11,820 bases of DNA from an uncultured Lachnospiraceae bacterium (GCA_947591115.1 CANQCX010000040.1:1-11820); one strand, 5' to 3'. Counted from the first letter of the stretch, positions 1 through 7,401 are shown. The notes: generated by a model not told the origin, from the sequence alone. Program-made: numbers and translations.

Positions 1-114
1 GCTGAGTCTTGTGCTGTATATAGAAAAATGGGATTTGAAGTAATTCCCAATTATGGTCCATATGTGAATATGCCAGAGTCATTATGTATGGCAAAGGATA
101 TGCAAGTCAGATAA
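1..114 (+). CDS. GNAT-family N-acetyltransferase, C-terminal fragment
   Basis: Frame 1 is open from the window edge to a TAA at 112-114, giving the last 37 residues of a protein. The segment reads AVYRKMGFEVIPNYGPYVNM followed by a short tail ending CMAKDM. A Y-x-K-x-GF box and then a short strand ending in 'M.K.' is the usual end of GNAT acetyltransferases, where the helix before the GF contacts acetyl-CoA and the last strand closes the sheet. GNAT enzymes transfer an acetyl group from acetyl-CoA to an amine; the substrate cannot be told from this piece. The codons (aga, tta, tca, gta) are more A+T-rich than those of the genes from 669 onward. The 5' part lies outside the window, so intactness is unknown. 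Confidence 0.72.
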   Translation, partial: AESCAVYRKMGFEVIPNYGPYVNMPESLCMAKDMQVR

Positions 115-298
115 ATTTCTGCATTGTGAGGAAGATAGGATAATATTTTCTTTAATAATTATTTGCACATGGTGCTATTACCATGCAAGTTAATGCAGAT
201 AAGGAAAATAGTAATGTGGCAGTGGCAATAATAAGCAGATTGCCAGGATAGCGTATAATTTTAATTGGAAAAAATAAAGGGGTTGTCGCACTAAGTAT

Positions 299-324
299 TG
301 AACCTCCCCCCGTCAAGTAGACAG
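299..324. mobile_element. Possible solo terminal repeat of an IS3/IS150-type element
   Basis: The sequence begins TGAACCTCCCC and ends GTCAAGTAGACAG. A TG start, a run of C and a GTxAAGTAGACA-like block resemble the ends of IS3-family (IS150 group) elements found in Firmicutes. No matching inverted end ending in CA was found in the following 300 bases and no transposase remnant is visible, so at most this is an orphan end. The match is from memory of the family's look, not a search. Confidence 0.28.
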
Positions 325-461
325 TGAAAAATATAAATTTATATTAGTTTTCTGAGTTTACACAAAACTTGGGAACTGTTGACAATTTCGTTTTTTAGGT
401 CTAACCTCTCATATTTCTTTCTGAAATTACTTGAGATTTCACAATAATAATGCATAGATAC

Positions 462-496
462 AAAGGCGGCCGGCTCTAAGAAGTTAGTCGCCTTTT
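462..496 (+). terminator. Terminator-like hairpin with no gene directly upstream
   Basis: AAAGGCG (462-468) pairs with CGCCTTT (489-495), and inside it CTAA (476-479) pairs with TTAG (484-487) around a GAAG loop. Seven unpaired bases (469-475) on the left face a single base on the right. The right arm runs into TTTT then ATG, a short U-tract on the plus strand. The nearest upstream gene ends about 350 bases earlier, so this may be a leftover terminator or the end of a small RNA. Confidence 0.42.
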
Positions 497-543
497 ATGT
501 TATCTATCATATATTTTGGTTCATATCATTTAAAATAATTAAA

Positions 544-579
544 GAATTCAATTAAGGAATTCAATTTTGGGAATTTCAA
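544..579. repeat. Short direct repeats upstream of the kinase promoter
   Basis: GAATTCAATT occurs at 544-553 and again at 557-566, a period of 13, followed by the degenerate copy GAATTTCAA at 571-579. The cluster ends 17 bases before the putative -35 box at 597. Spaced repeats in this place can be regulator binding sites, but A+T-rich DNA also produces such repeats by chance. Confidence 0.4.
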
Positions 580-596
580 AAATCCCCCTCCCCGTC

Positions 597-625
597 TTGT
601 AAAAACCTCCCGTTTATATTACAAT
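597..625 (+). promoter_or_regulatory. Sigma-A type promoter of the histidine kinase unit
   Basis: The -35 box is TTGTAA (597-602, four of six consensus bases) and the -10 box is TACAAT (620-625, five of six), separated by exactly 17 bases. Transcription would start near 632, leaving a leader of about 37 bases that contains the purine-rich ribosome site AGGGAAGGGA just before the ATG at 669. Confidence 0.6.
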
Positions 626-668
626 AGAGCCGCATAGTAAACAGACAAATGACAGGGAAGGGATTACG

Positions 669-3596
669 ATGAAGAGAGAGAGGAAAAACGTAATTCTGGA
701 GGGAGTATTCATTATTGTGCTGTTGGCATTTATTGTATATTCCTTCTTTTCTTTTATGAGAGATAACAATCAGCGTATCGTAGAGCAGAACAACGACTTT
801 GTCAAGGAGGCGACCGAGCAGAAGGCCGAGCGGCTGGATGAATTGATTGCCATGTCCCAGCGGAATTTGGAGATGATGGTGCATCTGTACCCGACGCTGA
901 TGACCGAGCCGAAAATCGATACCGATATGCTGCAGGATATGATGGATCGGTCCTATTTCGATTATGTGGAATTTATATCGCCGGACGGAACGGATCTGGC
1001 GGCGGACGGACAGACGGCGAATCTGGTGGATCGGGAATATTTTATTGACGGAATGAAGGGAAACAGCGGAAAATGCGTTGTACATCATTCCAGAATTACG
1101 GATGAAACGCTGTTGATTTTTTACTCGCCGTTTTATTATGAAGGAGAGATCATTGGAGTGCTGAGCGGTATCTTACGGGGAGATACCATGTATCAGATTC
1201 TTTCCGCGGATTATTTTGACGTGCCGGAAAACAGCTACCTGTTGGAACGTAGCGGAAATGTCATTCTTTCCGCAGGGGAAGGACTGGAATCCAACAATCT
1301 GTTGGAGGCGTTAATCCAAGACAATCAGATCAGCGCGTCGGAGCAGGAGAAGCTGAAAAAAGCGCTGCAGGAAGGAAATGCCGTCGGCTTCAATTATCAG
1401 GGGAAAACCGGAAAAGGCTGCGCCTACGTTATGCCGCTGAAAGATAAAGAATGGATTCTGGTGCAGAATTTGCCTTCTTCCGTTACCGCCAACATGATCA
1501 AAGGAGCGGGCGATGCGGGCATTCGTCTGGAGATAAAGCTGGTGGTGGCGTTCCTGTTTTATATGGCGTATCTGTTCTGGAAAAACTGGGGCATCAAAAA
1601 ACAGCTTGTTTTTGAAAAACAAACGATGTCCGGAATCATAGAAGCGGTTACGCAGCTTTTTACCCGATTTGCGCTGGTGGATTATGAAACGGACACCTAT
1701 GAATATCTGAAACGGGATAAAGGCGCCGCGCCGGATCGCGGCGTTTATACGCAGCTTGTGCGGTATCTGGCTCCAAAATATGTGGAGGAAGACGAGAATG
1801 CCGAGAAAATGGGCACTGTGATTGCGCAGGATTACGTACAGCAGCATTTGAAGGGATCGGATGTGCCGTATCTGCAGTTTGAATATCAGATCGATATCGA
1901 CGGCAGACGCTGGGAAAATATGTCCATCCTTTGTCTGGAGACAAAAGACGGTATGCCGTCCAGAGTGCTGTATGCCATTCAGGATGTTACGGCGTTGAAA
2001 GAGAGGGAGGAACGGATTCGTTTTGCCTTAAAAGAAGCATCTGAGGCAGCAGAGGCGGCAAACAGAGCAAAATCGGATTTCCTTGCGCGGATGTCCCATG
2101 ATATCCGTACGCCGATGAATGCCATTATGGGTATGACGGCGATTGCCGAGCGGCATTTGGATGATCGTGACCGTCTGGTGGATTGTCTGGAAAAAATTAC
2201 GATATCCAGCAACCATCTGCTGGCGCTGATCAACGATGTTTTGGATATGTCAAAGATCGAAAGCGGAAAAGTGACGCTGAGCGACGAACCGTTTAGCATT
2301 GCGGACATGGTGGAGAGCATTGTGACCATTATCCGGCAGCAGGCGAAGAGCAGGCATCAGACGTTTCAGGTACATATCATGGATATCCGGCATGAGGAGG
2401 TAATCGGCGATACGTTAAGACTGCGCCAGATCTTTTTAAATATTTTGGGAAATGCGGTAAAATTTACGCCGGAGGGCGGAACGATCTGTTTTTCCATTAA
2501 AGAGCGTGAGTCTACGGTTCCCGGTCGTGTTTGTTTCGAATTTATCTGTGAAGATACCGGAATCGGGATGGACGAAGCGTTTCTGCAGACGATCTTTGAA
2601 CCGTTTACGCGTTCGGATGCTTCGGTGCAGCACCAGATTGAAGGCACCGGTCTTGGCATGGCGATCGCCCGTAATATTATCCGTATGATGGGCGGAGATA
2701 TTCAGGTGGAAAGCAAGGCGGGCGAGGGTTCTAAATTTACGGTATGGGTGCATTTAAAGGAACAGGGAACCGAAACGGAAACCGAAAAGGAGCTGGAAGG
2801 ACTTCGCGTATTGGTTGCAGACGACGAACAGGATTCCTGCATCAATGCAAGCGAGATCCTAAAAGATATCGGAATGGAAGCCGAGTGGGTGCTGAGCGGA
2901 GAAGAAGCTGTTGCGCGGGCAGTGGAAGCGCATGACTGTCAAGAGGATTTTGACGTGATCATTCTGGACTGGAAGATGCCGGGAATGGATGGCGTGAAAA
3001 CAGCGCAGGAGCTTTTGCAGAAAATCGGCAATCAGGTTCCGGTCATCATTTTGTCGGCGTACGACTGGTCAGTAGTGGAAAGCAAAGCGCGGGAAGCCGG
3101 CGTTTCAGCGTTTGTGGAAAAACCGCTGTTCCGTTCGCGTCTGGTATATGCCCTGAAATCGGTGTTCTCGCAGAACCAGAACGCCGACCGGATCGATGAA
3201 ATGGAAAATATCAGTTATCGGGGAAAACGCGCGCTTTTGGTAGAAGACATTGAAATTAACAGGGAGATTATGAAGGAGCTGCTTTCCTACGTGGAGCTGG
3301 AGGCGGATACGGCGGAGGACGGACAGAACGCGTTAGACATGATAAAAAACAGCGCGCCGCATTATTATGATGTGATCTTTATGGATATTCAGATGCCGGT
3401 TATGAACGGGTACGAAGCGACGCGCGCAATCCGAAAGCTCGGACGCGAAGATACAGAGCACGTTCCGATCATAGCGATGACGGCAAATGCGTTTGTAGAA
3501 GATATTCAAAATGCGAAAGAGGCAGGAATGGATGATCATATGGCAAAACCGATAGAGATTTCCAGTCTGCTGCAGATATTGAAAAAATGGCTTTAA
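669..3596 (+). CDS. Hybrid sensor histidine kinase with Cache-like sensor, PAS-like domain and two receiver domains
   Basis: A 975-residue membrane kinase that would sense a ligand outside the cell and pass phosphate from its own histidine to its attached receivers. Order: membrane helix at about 8-30; an extracytoplasmic region at about 31-285 that looks like a double Cache domain (DREYFIDGMKG near 121, IIGVLSGIL near 161); a second membrane helix at about 288-305; a PAS-like domain at about 320-445; a short coiled linker; HisKA with phosphoacceptor H477 in SHDIRTPMN; an ATPase domain with N-box N591/N595, DTGIG at 629-633 and GTGLGM at 659-664. Receiver 1 (about 711-835) keeps D718, D719, D767, S796 and K818. 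Receiver 2 (about 852-975) keeps E859, D860, D906, T938 and K960. Both are therefore probably active. There is no HPt and no DNA-binding domain, and no response-regulator gene is nearby, so the final output is not visible. The ATG has a purine-rich ribosome site and the promoter at 597-625. The downstream permease gene overlaps its end. Confidence 0.93.
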   Translation: MKRERKNVILEGVFIIVLLAFIVYSFFSFMRDNNQRIVEQNNDFVKEATEQKAERLDELIAMSQRNLEMMVHLYPTLMTEPKIDTDMLQDMMDRSYFDYVEFISPDGTDLAADGQTANLVDREYFIDGMKGNSGKCVVHHSRITDETLLIFYSPFYYEGEIIGVLSGILRGDTMYQILSADYFDVPENSYLLERSGNVILSAGEGLESNNLLEALIQDNQISASEQEKLKKALQEGNAVGFNYQGKTGKGCAYVMPLKDKEWILVQNLPSSVTANMIKGAGDAGIRLEIKLVVAFLFYMAYLFWKNWGIKKQLVFEKQTMSGIIEAVTQLFTRFALVDYETDTYEYLKRDKGAAPDRGVYTQLVRYLAPKYVEEDENAEKMGTVIAQDYVQQHLKGSDVPYLQFEYQIDIDGRRWENMSILCLETKDGMPSRVLYAIQDVTALKEREERIRFALKEASEAAEAANRAKSDFLARMSHDIRTPMNAIMGMTAIAERHLDDRDRLVDCLEKITISSNHLLALINDVLDMSKIESGKVTLSDEPFSIADMVESIVTIIRQQAKSRHQTFQVHIMDIRHEEVIGDTLRLRQIFLNILGNAVKFTPEGGTICFSIKERESTVPGRVCFEFICEDTGIGMDEAFLQTIFEPFTRSDASVQHQIEGTGLGMAIARNIIRMMGGDIQVESKAGEGSKFTVWVHLKEQGTETETEKELEGLRVLVADDEQDSCINASEILKDIGMEAEWVLSGEEAVARAVEAHDCQEDFDVIILDWKMPGMDGVKTAQELLQKIGNQVPVIILSAYDWSVVESKAREAGVSAFVEKPLFRSRLVYALKSVFSQNQNADRIDEMENISYRGKRALLVEDIEINREIMKELLSYVELEADTAEDGQNALDMIKNSAPHYYDVIFMDIQMPVMNGYEATRAIRKLGREDTEHVPIIAMTANAFVEDIQNAKEAGMDDHMAKPIEISSLLQILKKWL

Positions 3597-4702
3597 CGAT
3601 CATAAATATTCTGAAAAAAGAAAAAGTACTGTGCATTGCCCTGCTTTTGGGGTTGCTATCCTGTTTTTGGGTTCCTCCGGATCGGGAATATCAGGGATAT
3701 ATCGATCTGCGCGTCCTTGCGCTGCTTTTCTGCCTGATGCTGTTAGTAAAAGGGTTTCAGGGCGCAGGGCTGCTGGACTGGCTGATCGAAAAAATGTTTG
3801 GCAGGGTAAAACGAACCCGCGGCATGTGCCGCTTGCTGATGCTGCTTTGCTTCTTTTTAAGTATGCTGATGACAAATGACGTGGCGCTGATTACCTTTGT
3901 CCCGTTTGCAATTTTGGCGCTGAAGCGATGCGGGCAGGAGCAATTAACGATACGGGTGGTGGTTCTGCAGACGATGGCGGCGAATCTGGGAAGTATGCTG
4001 ACGCCGATAGGGAATCCGCAGAATTTGTACCTGTTTTCGGTTTCTGGTATGGGAGCGGGAACTTTTTTTCGGACGATGCTGCCGCTTGCCGTATTTTCCC
4101 TGCTGCTTTTATGCGCGGCGGTACAGTTGCTGCCGGACGAAGCGGCAGAGCTTCGGACACAACCGGAAACCAACCGGCTGCCGAAAAAGGAGATTGCCGT
4201 ATACGGCGTGCTGTTTCTTTTGAATCTGCTTGTGGTTTTCCGGCTGATCTCATGGCTTCCGGTTCTTTTTCTTACGGTTTTAACGATTCTTTTCATCCGC
4301 AGGAGCCGTCTGCTGCTTCAGGTGGATTATGCATTGCTTCTGACATTTGTAGGATTCTTTGTTTTTGTCGGAAACCTCGGGCGCATTCCCGTACTCAAGG
4401 AGGGAATCGTTCAGATCTTAAACGGCAGGGAAATTGTGGTGTCGGTGCTGTTCAGCCAGTTTCTCAGCAATGTTCCGGCCGCGCTGCTTTTGTCCGGCTT
4501 TACCGATTGCTATGAAGGACTGCTGGTAGGTACAAACGTCGGCGGCTTGGGAACGCTGATCGCTTCTATGGCGAGCCTGATCTCCTATAAGCAGTATGCG
4601 GGAAGCGAGGGCGCGCAAAAAGGAAGATATCTGCTGGTATTTACTTTATATAATCTGGCAGGACTCGCTCTTTTGCTGCTGTTTTCCCTGTGTTATTATT
4701 GA
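3587..4702 (+). CDS. SLC13/ArsB-type anion permease (CitMHS-like)
   Basis: A very hydrophobic 371-residue protein, probably ten or more membrane segments in two halves. The first half carries MTNDVALITFVP (95-106) and GSMLTPIGNPQNL (135-147); the second carries SNVPAALLLS (294-303) and GTNVGGLGTLIASMASLISY (315-334). The paired 'TND...TPIGN' and 'SN.P...GTN.GG' blocks are typical of the ArsB/NhaD/SLC13 ion-transporter group, where two re-entrant loops bind the anion and coupling ions. Typical members are 400 residues or more, so this is a compact one. The substrate (a carboxylate, an oxyanion or other) cannot be assigned. Its ATG sits 10 bases inside the end of the kinase gene in another frame, with no recognisable ribosome site, which points to translational coupling with the kinase. 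The pairing suggests the kinase senses something related to the transported anion; that is inference. Confidence 0.82.
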   Translation: MALTIINILKKEKVLCIALLLGLLSCFWVPPDREYQGYIDLRVLALLFCLMLLVKGFQGAGLLDWLIEKMFGRVKRTRGMCRLLMLLCFFLSMLMTNDVALITFVPFAILALKRCGQEQLTIRVVVLQTMAANLGSMLTPIGNPQNLYLFSVSGMGAGTFFRTMLPLAVFSLLLLCAAVQLLPDEAAELRTQPETNRLPKKEIAVYGVLFLLNLLVVFRLISWLPVLFLTVLTILFIRRSRLLLQVDYALLLTFVGFFVFVGNLGRIPVLKEGIVQILNGREIVVSVLFSQFLSNVPAALLLSGFTDCYEGLLVGTNVGGLGTLIASMASLISYKQYAGSEGAQKGRYLLVFTLYNLAGLALLLLFSLCYY

Positions 4703-4707
4703 TCGCG

Positions 4708-4737
4708 TACGCCGGTCAAATGCCATTTGATGGCGTA
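4708..4737. terminator. Hairpin just after the permease gene
   Basis: TACGCC (4708-4713) pairs with GGCGTA (4732-4737), and inside it TCAAAT (4716-4721) pairs with ATTTGA (4725-4730) around a three-base loop. It begins six bases after the permease stop. No U-tract follows, so it may be a weak terminator or a 3'-end stabilising structure. Confidence 0.42.
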
Positions 4738-4784
4738 AACAACAAATATATATCGTAAACAGTCCCGTTTAAAAGAAAAGGGTA

Positions 4785-4793
4785 TGATAAAAT
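4785..4793 (+). promoter_or_regulatory. Possible extended -10 promoter of the truncated 7TM gene
   Basis: TGATAAAAT fits the extended -10 form TGnTATAAT with one mismatch. No good -35 box lies 16-18 bases upstream, as can be the case for extended -10 promoters. Transcription would start near 4800, about 40 bases before the gene. Confidence 0.35.
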
Positions 4794-4838
4794 AGTCATG
4801 ATTTTTTTCGTTGAGAGAATATTCAAAGGAGGAATTTT

Positions 4839-5492
4839 ATGATGTACTACTTTCTTCTTGGACTTCAGGCGATTACAACGATTCTTGTTTTTACCGAATT
4901 TATGTATATATTTCTGCATGTGCATTCCCGCTATCAGACCATACTTATGCTTTTAACATTAGCGGCGTGGGTCAACAATGCGGGATATTTTATTGAAATT
5001 CTGTGTACGGATATGGATAGCGCTTTGATCGGAACAAAAATCTGTTACATGGGAAAAACATTTATTCCGCTGCTGATCCTGCAGCTGGGACTGAATTACT
5101 GCAATATCCGGATGCCGAATCTTCTGGTAATTTTTTTAACGCTGTTTCAGGTGGGAATCTGGGCGCTTGTTTTGACCTGTGATTACAACGGCTTGTATTA
5201 CCGTACGATCAGTTATCAGAAGGATGAATTGTTTTCCCATATTGTAACAAAAGCGGGACCGTTTTATTATCTCTTTATACTTGTTTCCGCGGCGTATTTT
5301 TGCGTGGTAGCTTACTTTTTGATCCGGCAGTACCGGAAGGAAACGAACCAGAACCGCAGAAAACAGGTTATGGGAATGCTGTTTGTGCTTCTTTATGGGC
5401 GAGTGATGTTTACAATGCGGACAGAGTTGGTTATAATAAGAGAAAAAAGTTTTTTTGAAGGAGGAGGTATTTATGGACCGATTAAAAGATAA
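4839..5492 (+). CDS. 7TM sensor-like membrane protein, probably truncated with no output domain
   Basis: A 217-residue membrane protein. Hydrophobic segments lie at about 4-26, 33-55, 64-86, 92-113 and 139-163, with a partial sixth at about 176-191. The pattern, with WVNNAGYFIEIL in the second helix and the basic RQYRKETNQNRRKQ linker after the fifth, resembles the N-terminal 7TM module of Firmicutes histidine kinases and diguanylate cyclases. In those proteins the helices continue and lead into a kinase, GGDEF or other output domain. Here the sixth helix breaks off and the last 25 or so residues are translated from the promoter and ribosome site of the next gene, so the end looks like a deletion scar. 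The start is well supported: AAAGGAGG at 4825-4832 precedes ATGATG, and either ATG could serve. It overlaps the dehydrogenase start at 5473. It could be a remnant, or a stand-alone sensor that works with a separate partner. Confidence 0.62.
   Translation: MMYYFLLGLQAITTILVFTEFMYIFLHVHSRYQTILMLLTLAAWVNNAGYFIEILCTDMDSALIGTKICYMGKTFIPLLILQLGLNYCNIRMPNLLVIFLTLFQVGIWALVLTCDYNGLYYRTISYQKDELFSHIVTKAGPFYYLFILVSAAYFCVVAYFLIRQYRKETNQNRRKQVMGMLFVLLYGRVMFTMRTELVIIREKSFFEGGGIYGPIKR
5409..5437 (+). promoter_or_regulatory. Near-consensus sigma-A promoter of the dehydrogenase gene
   Basis: TTTACA (5409-5414, five of six) and TATAAT (5432-5437, perfect) are 17 bases apart. The start of transcription would be near 5444, about 30 bases before the ATG at 5473 and just ahead of its ribosome site at 5458-5467. 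The promoter lies inside the 3' end of the preceding membrane-protein frame. Confidence 0.78.
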
Positions 5493-6231
5493 GGTGGCCG
5501 TTATTACGGGAGGAAACTCCGGAGTAGGAGCGGCGACTGCAAAATTATTTGCAAAAGAAGGAGCGACGGTCATCATTACGGCGCGTCGGGAGGCTGCGCT
5601 GCAGCAGATCGCAGGCGAGATCGAGCAGGCTGGCGGAAAGGTGCTGGCGGTTTCTACGGATATTTCCAAGCCGGAGGATCCGGAGCGGCTGATGCAGATG
5701 GTCATGGACAAATTCCAAAAGATCGATATTCTGGTCAACAATGCAGGGATTCTGGAGGAAGGCTTAAAGCCGATCGACCGTTTTTCGGATGAAGATCTGG
5801 ATCGTATCGTAGAAACCAACCAAAAAGGCACCATGCGCTGTATGCGCGCGGCAAGCAAACGGATGACCGCCGGCGGCAGCATTGTAAACGTTGCTTCTGT
5901 TGCCGGATATGAAGGCTGCGGAGGAGCGGCGTATGTTTCCTCCAAAGCGGCGATCATCGGTGTGACCAAGCATACCGCGCTCCGTTTTCAGGCGCAGGGG
6001 ATCCGCTGCAACGCCGTATGCCCGGGCACCATTGTAACGCCGATGACTTCTTCCATGAAAGCGGACGAACTGGATCAGGACATGTTCGGCGCAATGGCGA
6101 CGCATTCCAATCTCCGGACGCAACCATGTACAGCGGAAGACGTGGCAAATATCCTGTTGTTTCTGGCAAGCGATGAATCGCGTGCCATGACCGGACAGAT
6201 CATGGTAACGGATTTCGGCGCAAGCCTGTAG
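5473..6231 (+). CDS. Short-chain dehydrogenase/reductase (classical SDR)
   Basis: A 252-residue NAD(P)-dependent oxidoreductase of normal length for a classical SDR. The Rossmann cofactor motif TGGNSGVG is at 12-19, NNAG at 89-92 and the catalytic set is N116, S142, Y154 and K158 (YVSSK). The CPGTIVTPM segment at 183-191 follows the usual pattern after the active site, and the end (ASDESRAMTGQIMVTDFGAS) matches SDRs of the FabG-like branch. R38/R39 after the second strand would favour NADP(H) over NAD(H); this is inference. The substrate is unknown. I chose ATG 5473 because AAGGAGGAGG at 5458-5467 lies six bases upstream; a longer form from TTG 5455 would translate the ribosome site itself. 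The gene has its own promoter at 5409-5437 and a terminator at 6242-6280, so it is probably monocistronic. Confidence 0.92.
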   Translation: MDRLKDKVAVITGGNSGVGAATAKLFAKEGATVIITARREAALQQIAGEIEQAGGKVLAVSTDISKPEDPERLMQMVMDKFQKIDILVNNAGILEEGLKPIDRFSDEDLDRIVETNQKGTMRCMRAASKRMTAGGSIVNVASVAGYEGCGGAAYVSSKAAIIGVTKHTALRFQAQGIRCNAVCPGTIVTPMTSSMKADELDQDMFGAMATHSNLRTQPCTAEDVANILLFLASDESRAMTGQIMVTDFGASL

Positions 6232-6241
6232 ACTGTAAAAC

Positions 6242-6280
6242 CAAACGCCCGACGGCTATTAAAAAGCTGTCAGGCGTTTG
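6242..6280. terminator. Bidirectional terminator between the dehydrogenase and HD-GYP genes
   Basis: CAAACGCC (6242-6249) pairs with GGCGTTTG (6273-6280); inside, GAC (6251-6253) pairs with GTC (6269-6271) and GCT pairs with AGC around an A-rich loop. The plus strand continues TTATATT after the arm, and the minus strand runs into GGTTTTAC. It lies between two convergent genes and can serve both. Confidence 0.75.
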
Positions 6281-6303
6281 TTATATTAAAATTATTGGAA
6301 GCT

Positions 6304-7401
6304 TTATTTGATAATGATGCATGCGCAGGAAAGATCCTCGCCAAGATCGTAGACTTTTCCGCTTTCCAGACCGACGACCGTCGGACGCAGGATGTAGTGC
6401 GGACTGTTTTTTACGACGCGCGCTTTTTCGCCGTTGCTCAGTTCTACAATGGAATCCACAGGATAGAGGATCATGCTTTCCAAAAAGCTTTTCATTGCGG
6501 TCATGTCCAGTTCGTTGGTCATGGACATGATCATTTCTACGGCATCACGCTGGGAAAACGCGGCTTTGTATGGCCGTTCCGTTACCAGTGCGTCATAGAT
6601 GTCCGCCACCGAAAGGATTTTGGCGTACGGCGTGATCTTTTCTCCGGTTACGCCCATAGGATAACCGGCGCCGTTGATCTTTTCATGGTGCTGCAGAACC
6701 GCAAACGGGATTTCCGGACCGAATTCCGGCCGGTCTTTTACCATCTGATAACCGAATACGGAGTGCTGCCGCATAATGGCAAATTCGTCGTCATTTAAGC
6801 GCCCCGGTTTATTTAAAACTTCCAGCGGGACTTTGGTTTTGCCGATATCGTGAAGCAGACCGCATACGCCGATGGAATGGATCTGCGCAGGGGAAAGTCC
6901 CTGCTGTTTTGCAAGGATCATGGATATCGTCGCAACATCGACGCTGTGTTTAAAGGTATATTCGTCGCTGGTTTTCAGTTCGCCGATATCGATGGCGATC
7001 GCATCGTTGCTTTCGATCGCATTGAGCAGCTCTCCAGCGATGCTGTCAGTCGTATTTGCCAGATTTTCATCATCGGCATTGTTGTAGATATACTGGATGC
7101 CCTCTGAAACGCGTTTCCGGACGCTGTCGGAAAGCGTGACCTTAGAGCGGTCCTCCGTACGGAGTTTTTCTACGTTTTTTTTGGCCTCCGCGGACATGAG
7201 CTTCTCCGGATCCTCCGGTTCGTACTCGCCGTCCTGTATATATACGCTCATAATGCCGAGTTTTAACATCGAGTTGATGATATACTCATCCAAAACCGCG
7301 CCGCGCGCAACCAGATTCCGCCCCATACGGTCTACGACCGAGTGGTCGATCTTCATGCCGGGTTTCAATTGTCGGGTACGCATATATTTTCGTTTGATCA
7401 A
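6304..7401 (-). CDS. HD-GYP domain protein, probable cyclic-di-GMP phosphodiesterase
   Basis: A 365-residue soluble protein. An N-terminal region (about 7-60, starting MRTRQLKPGMKI) is of the kind that precedes many HD-GYP domains and has no recognised catalytic role. The HD-GYP core spans about 115-310: H152, the HD pair H184/D185 in LLHDIGKTKVP, H213, H238/H239, GYP at 246-248 and D267 in ADIYDALV. The metal-binding set looks complete, so hydrolysis of c-di-GMP is likely. A C-terminal extension (about 311-365, VDSIVELSNGEKARVV) resembles the small beta domain seen at the end of such proteins. The start is a TTG at 7401-7399: GAGAGGGA (7414-7407 on the minus strand) lies five bases upstream, whereas the first ATG, at residue 7, has no ribosome site. 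The gene is divergent from the chemoreceptor, so the two may share control of motility. No receiver or membrane sensor domain is present. Confidence 0.92.
   Translation of the reverse strand: MIKRKYMRTRQLKPGMKIDHSVVDRMGRNLVARGAVLDEYIINSMLKLGIMSVYIQDGEYEPEDPEKLMSAEAKKNVEKLRTEDRSKVTLSDSVRKRVSEGIQYIYNNADDENLANTTDSIAGELLNAIESNDAIAIDIGELKTSDEYTFKHSVDVATISMILAKQQGLSPAQIHSIGVCGLLHDIGKTKVPLEVLNKPGRLNDDEFAIMRQHSVFGYQMVKDRPEFGPEIPFAVLQHHEKINGAGYPMGVTGEKITPYAKILSVADIYDALVTERPYKAAFSQRDAVEMIMSMTNELDMTAMKSFLESMILYPVDSIVELSNGEKARVVKNSPHYILRPTVVGLESGKVYDLGEDLSCACIIIK

Larger units (their letters stand above)
115..668. other. A+T-rich gene-free stretch before the histidine kinase
   Basis: I see no convincing coding region here on either strand: open frames are short and lack a good start with a ribosome site. 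The stretch is clearly richer in A and T than the sequence after about 660. It holds a small imperfect hairpin just past the acetyltransferase (arms 163-173 and 180-188), an IS3-like end at 299-324, a perfect TTGACA at 379-384, a terminator-like hairpin at 462-496, a short direct repeat at 544-579 and the kinase promoter at 597-625. The mixture suggests an old insertion or deletion site, which is inference. Confidence 0.6.

Noticed and set aside
578..605. Second IS-like end (CCTCCCCGTC...GTAAAAAC) resembling 299-324
   Set aside because: It is in the same orientation rather than inverted, lacks the AAGTAGACAG block and overlaps the kinase promoter; the likeness is mostly the C-run.
3928..4515. 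A 195-residue plus-strand frame inside the permease gene
   Set aside because: It is out of frame with the permease, which has clear family motifs and membrane segments; the alternative product is Gly/Ala/Arg-rich with no domain.
5455..5472. Longer start for the dehydrogenase at TTG 5455
   Set aside because: The six extra codons are the ribosome site itself (AAGGAGGAGG), while ATG 5473 has ideal spacing and gives the normal SDR N terminus just before the first strand.
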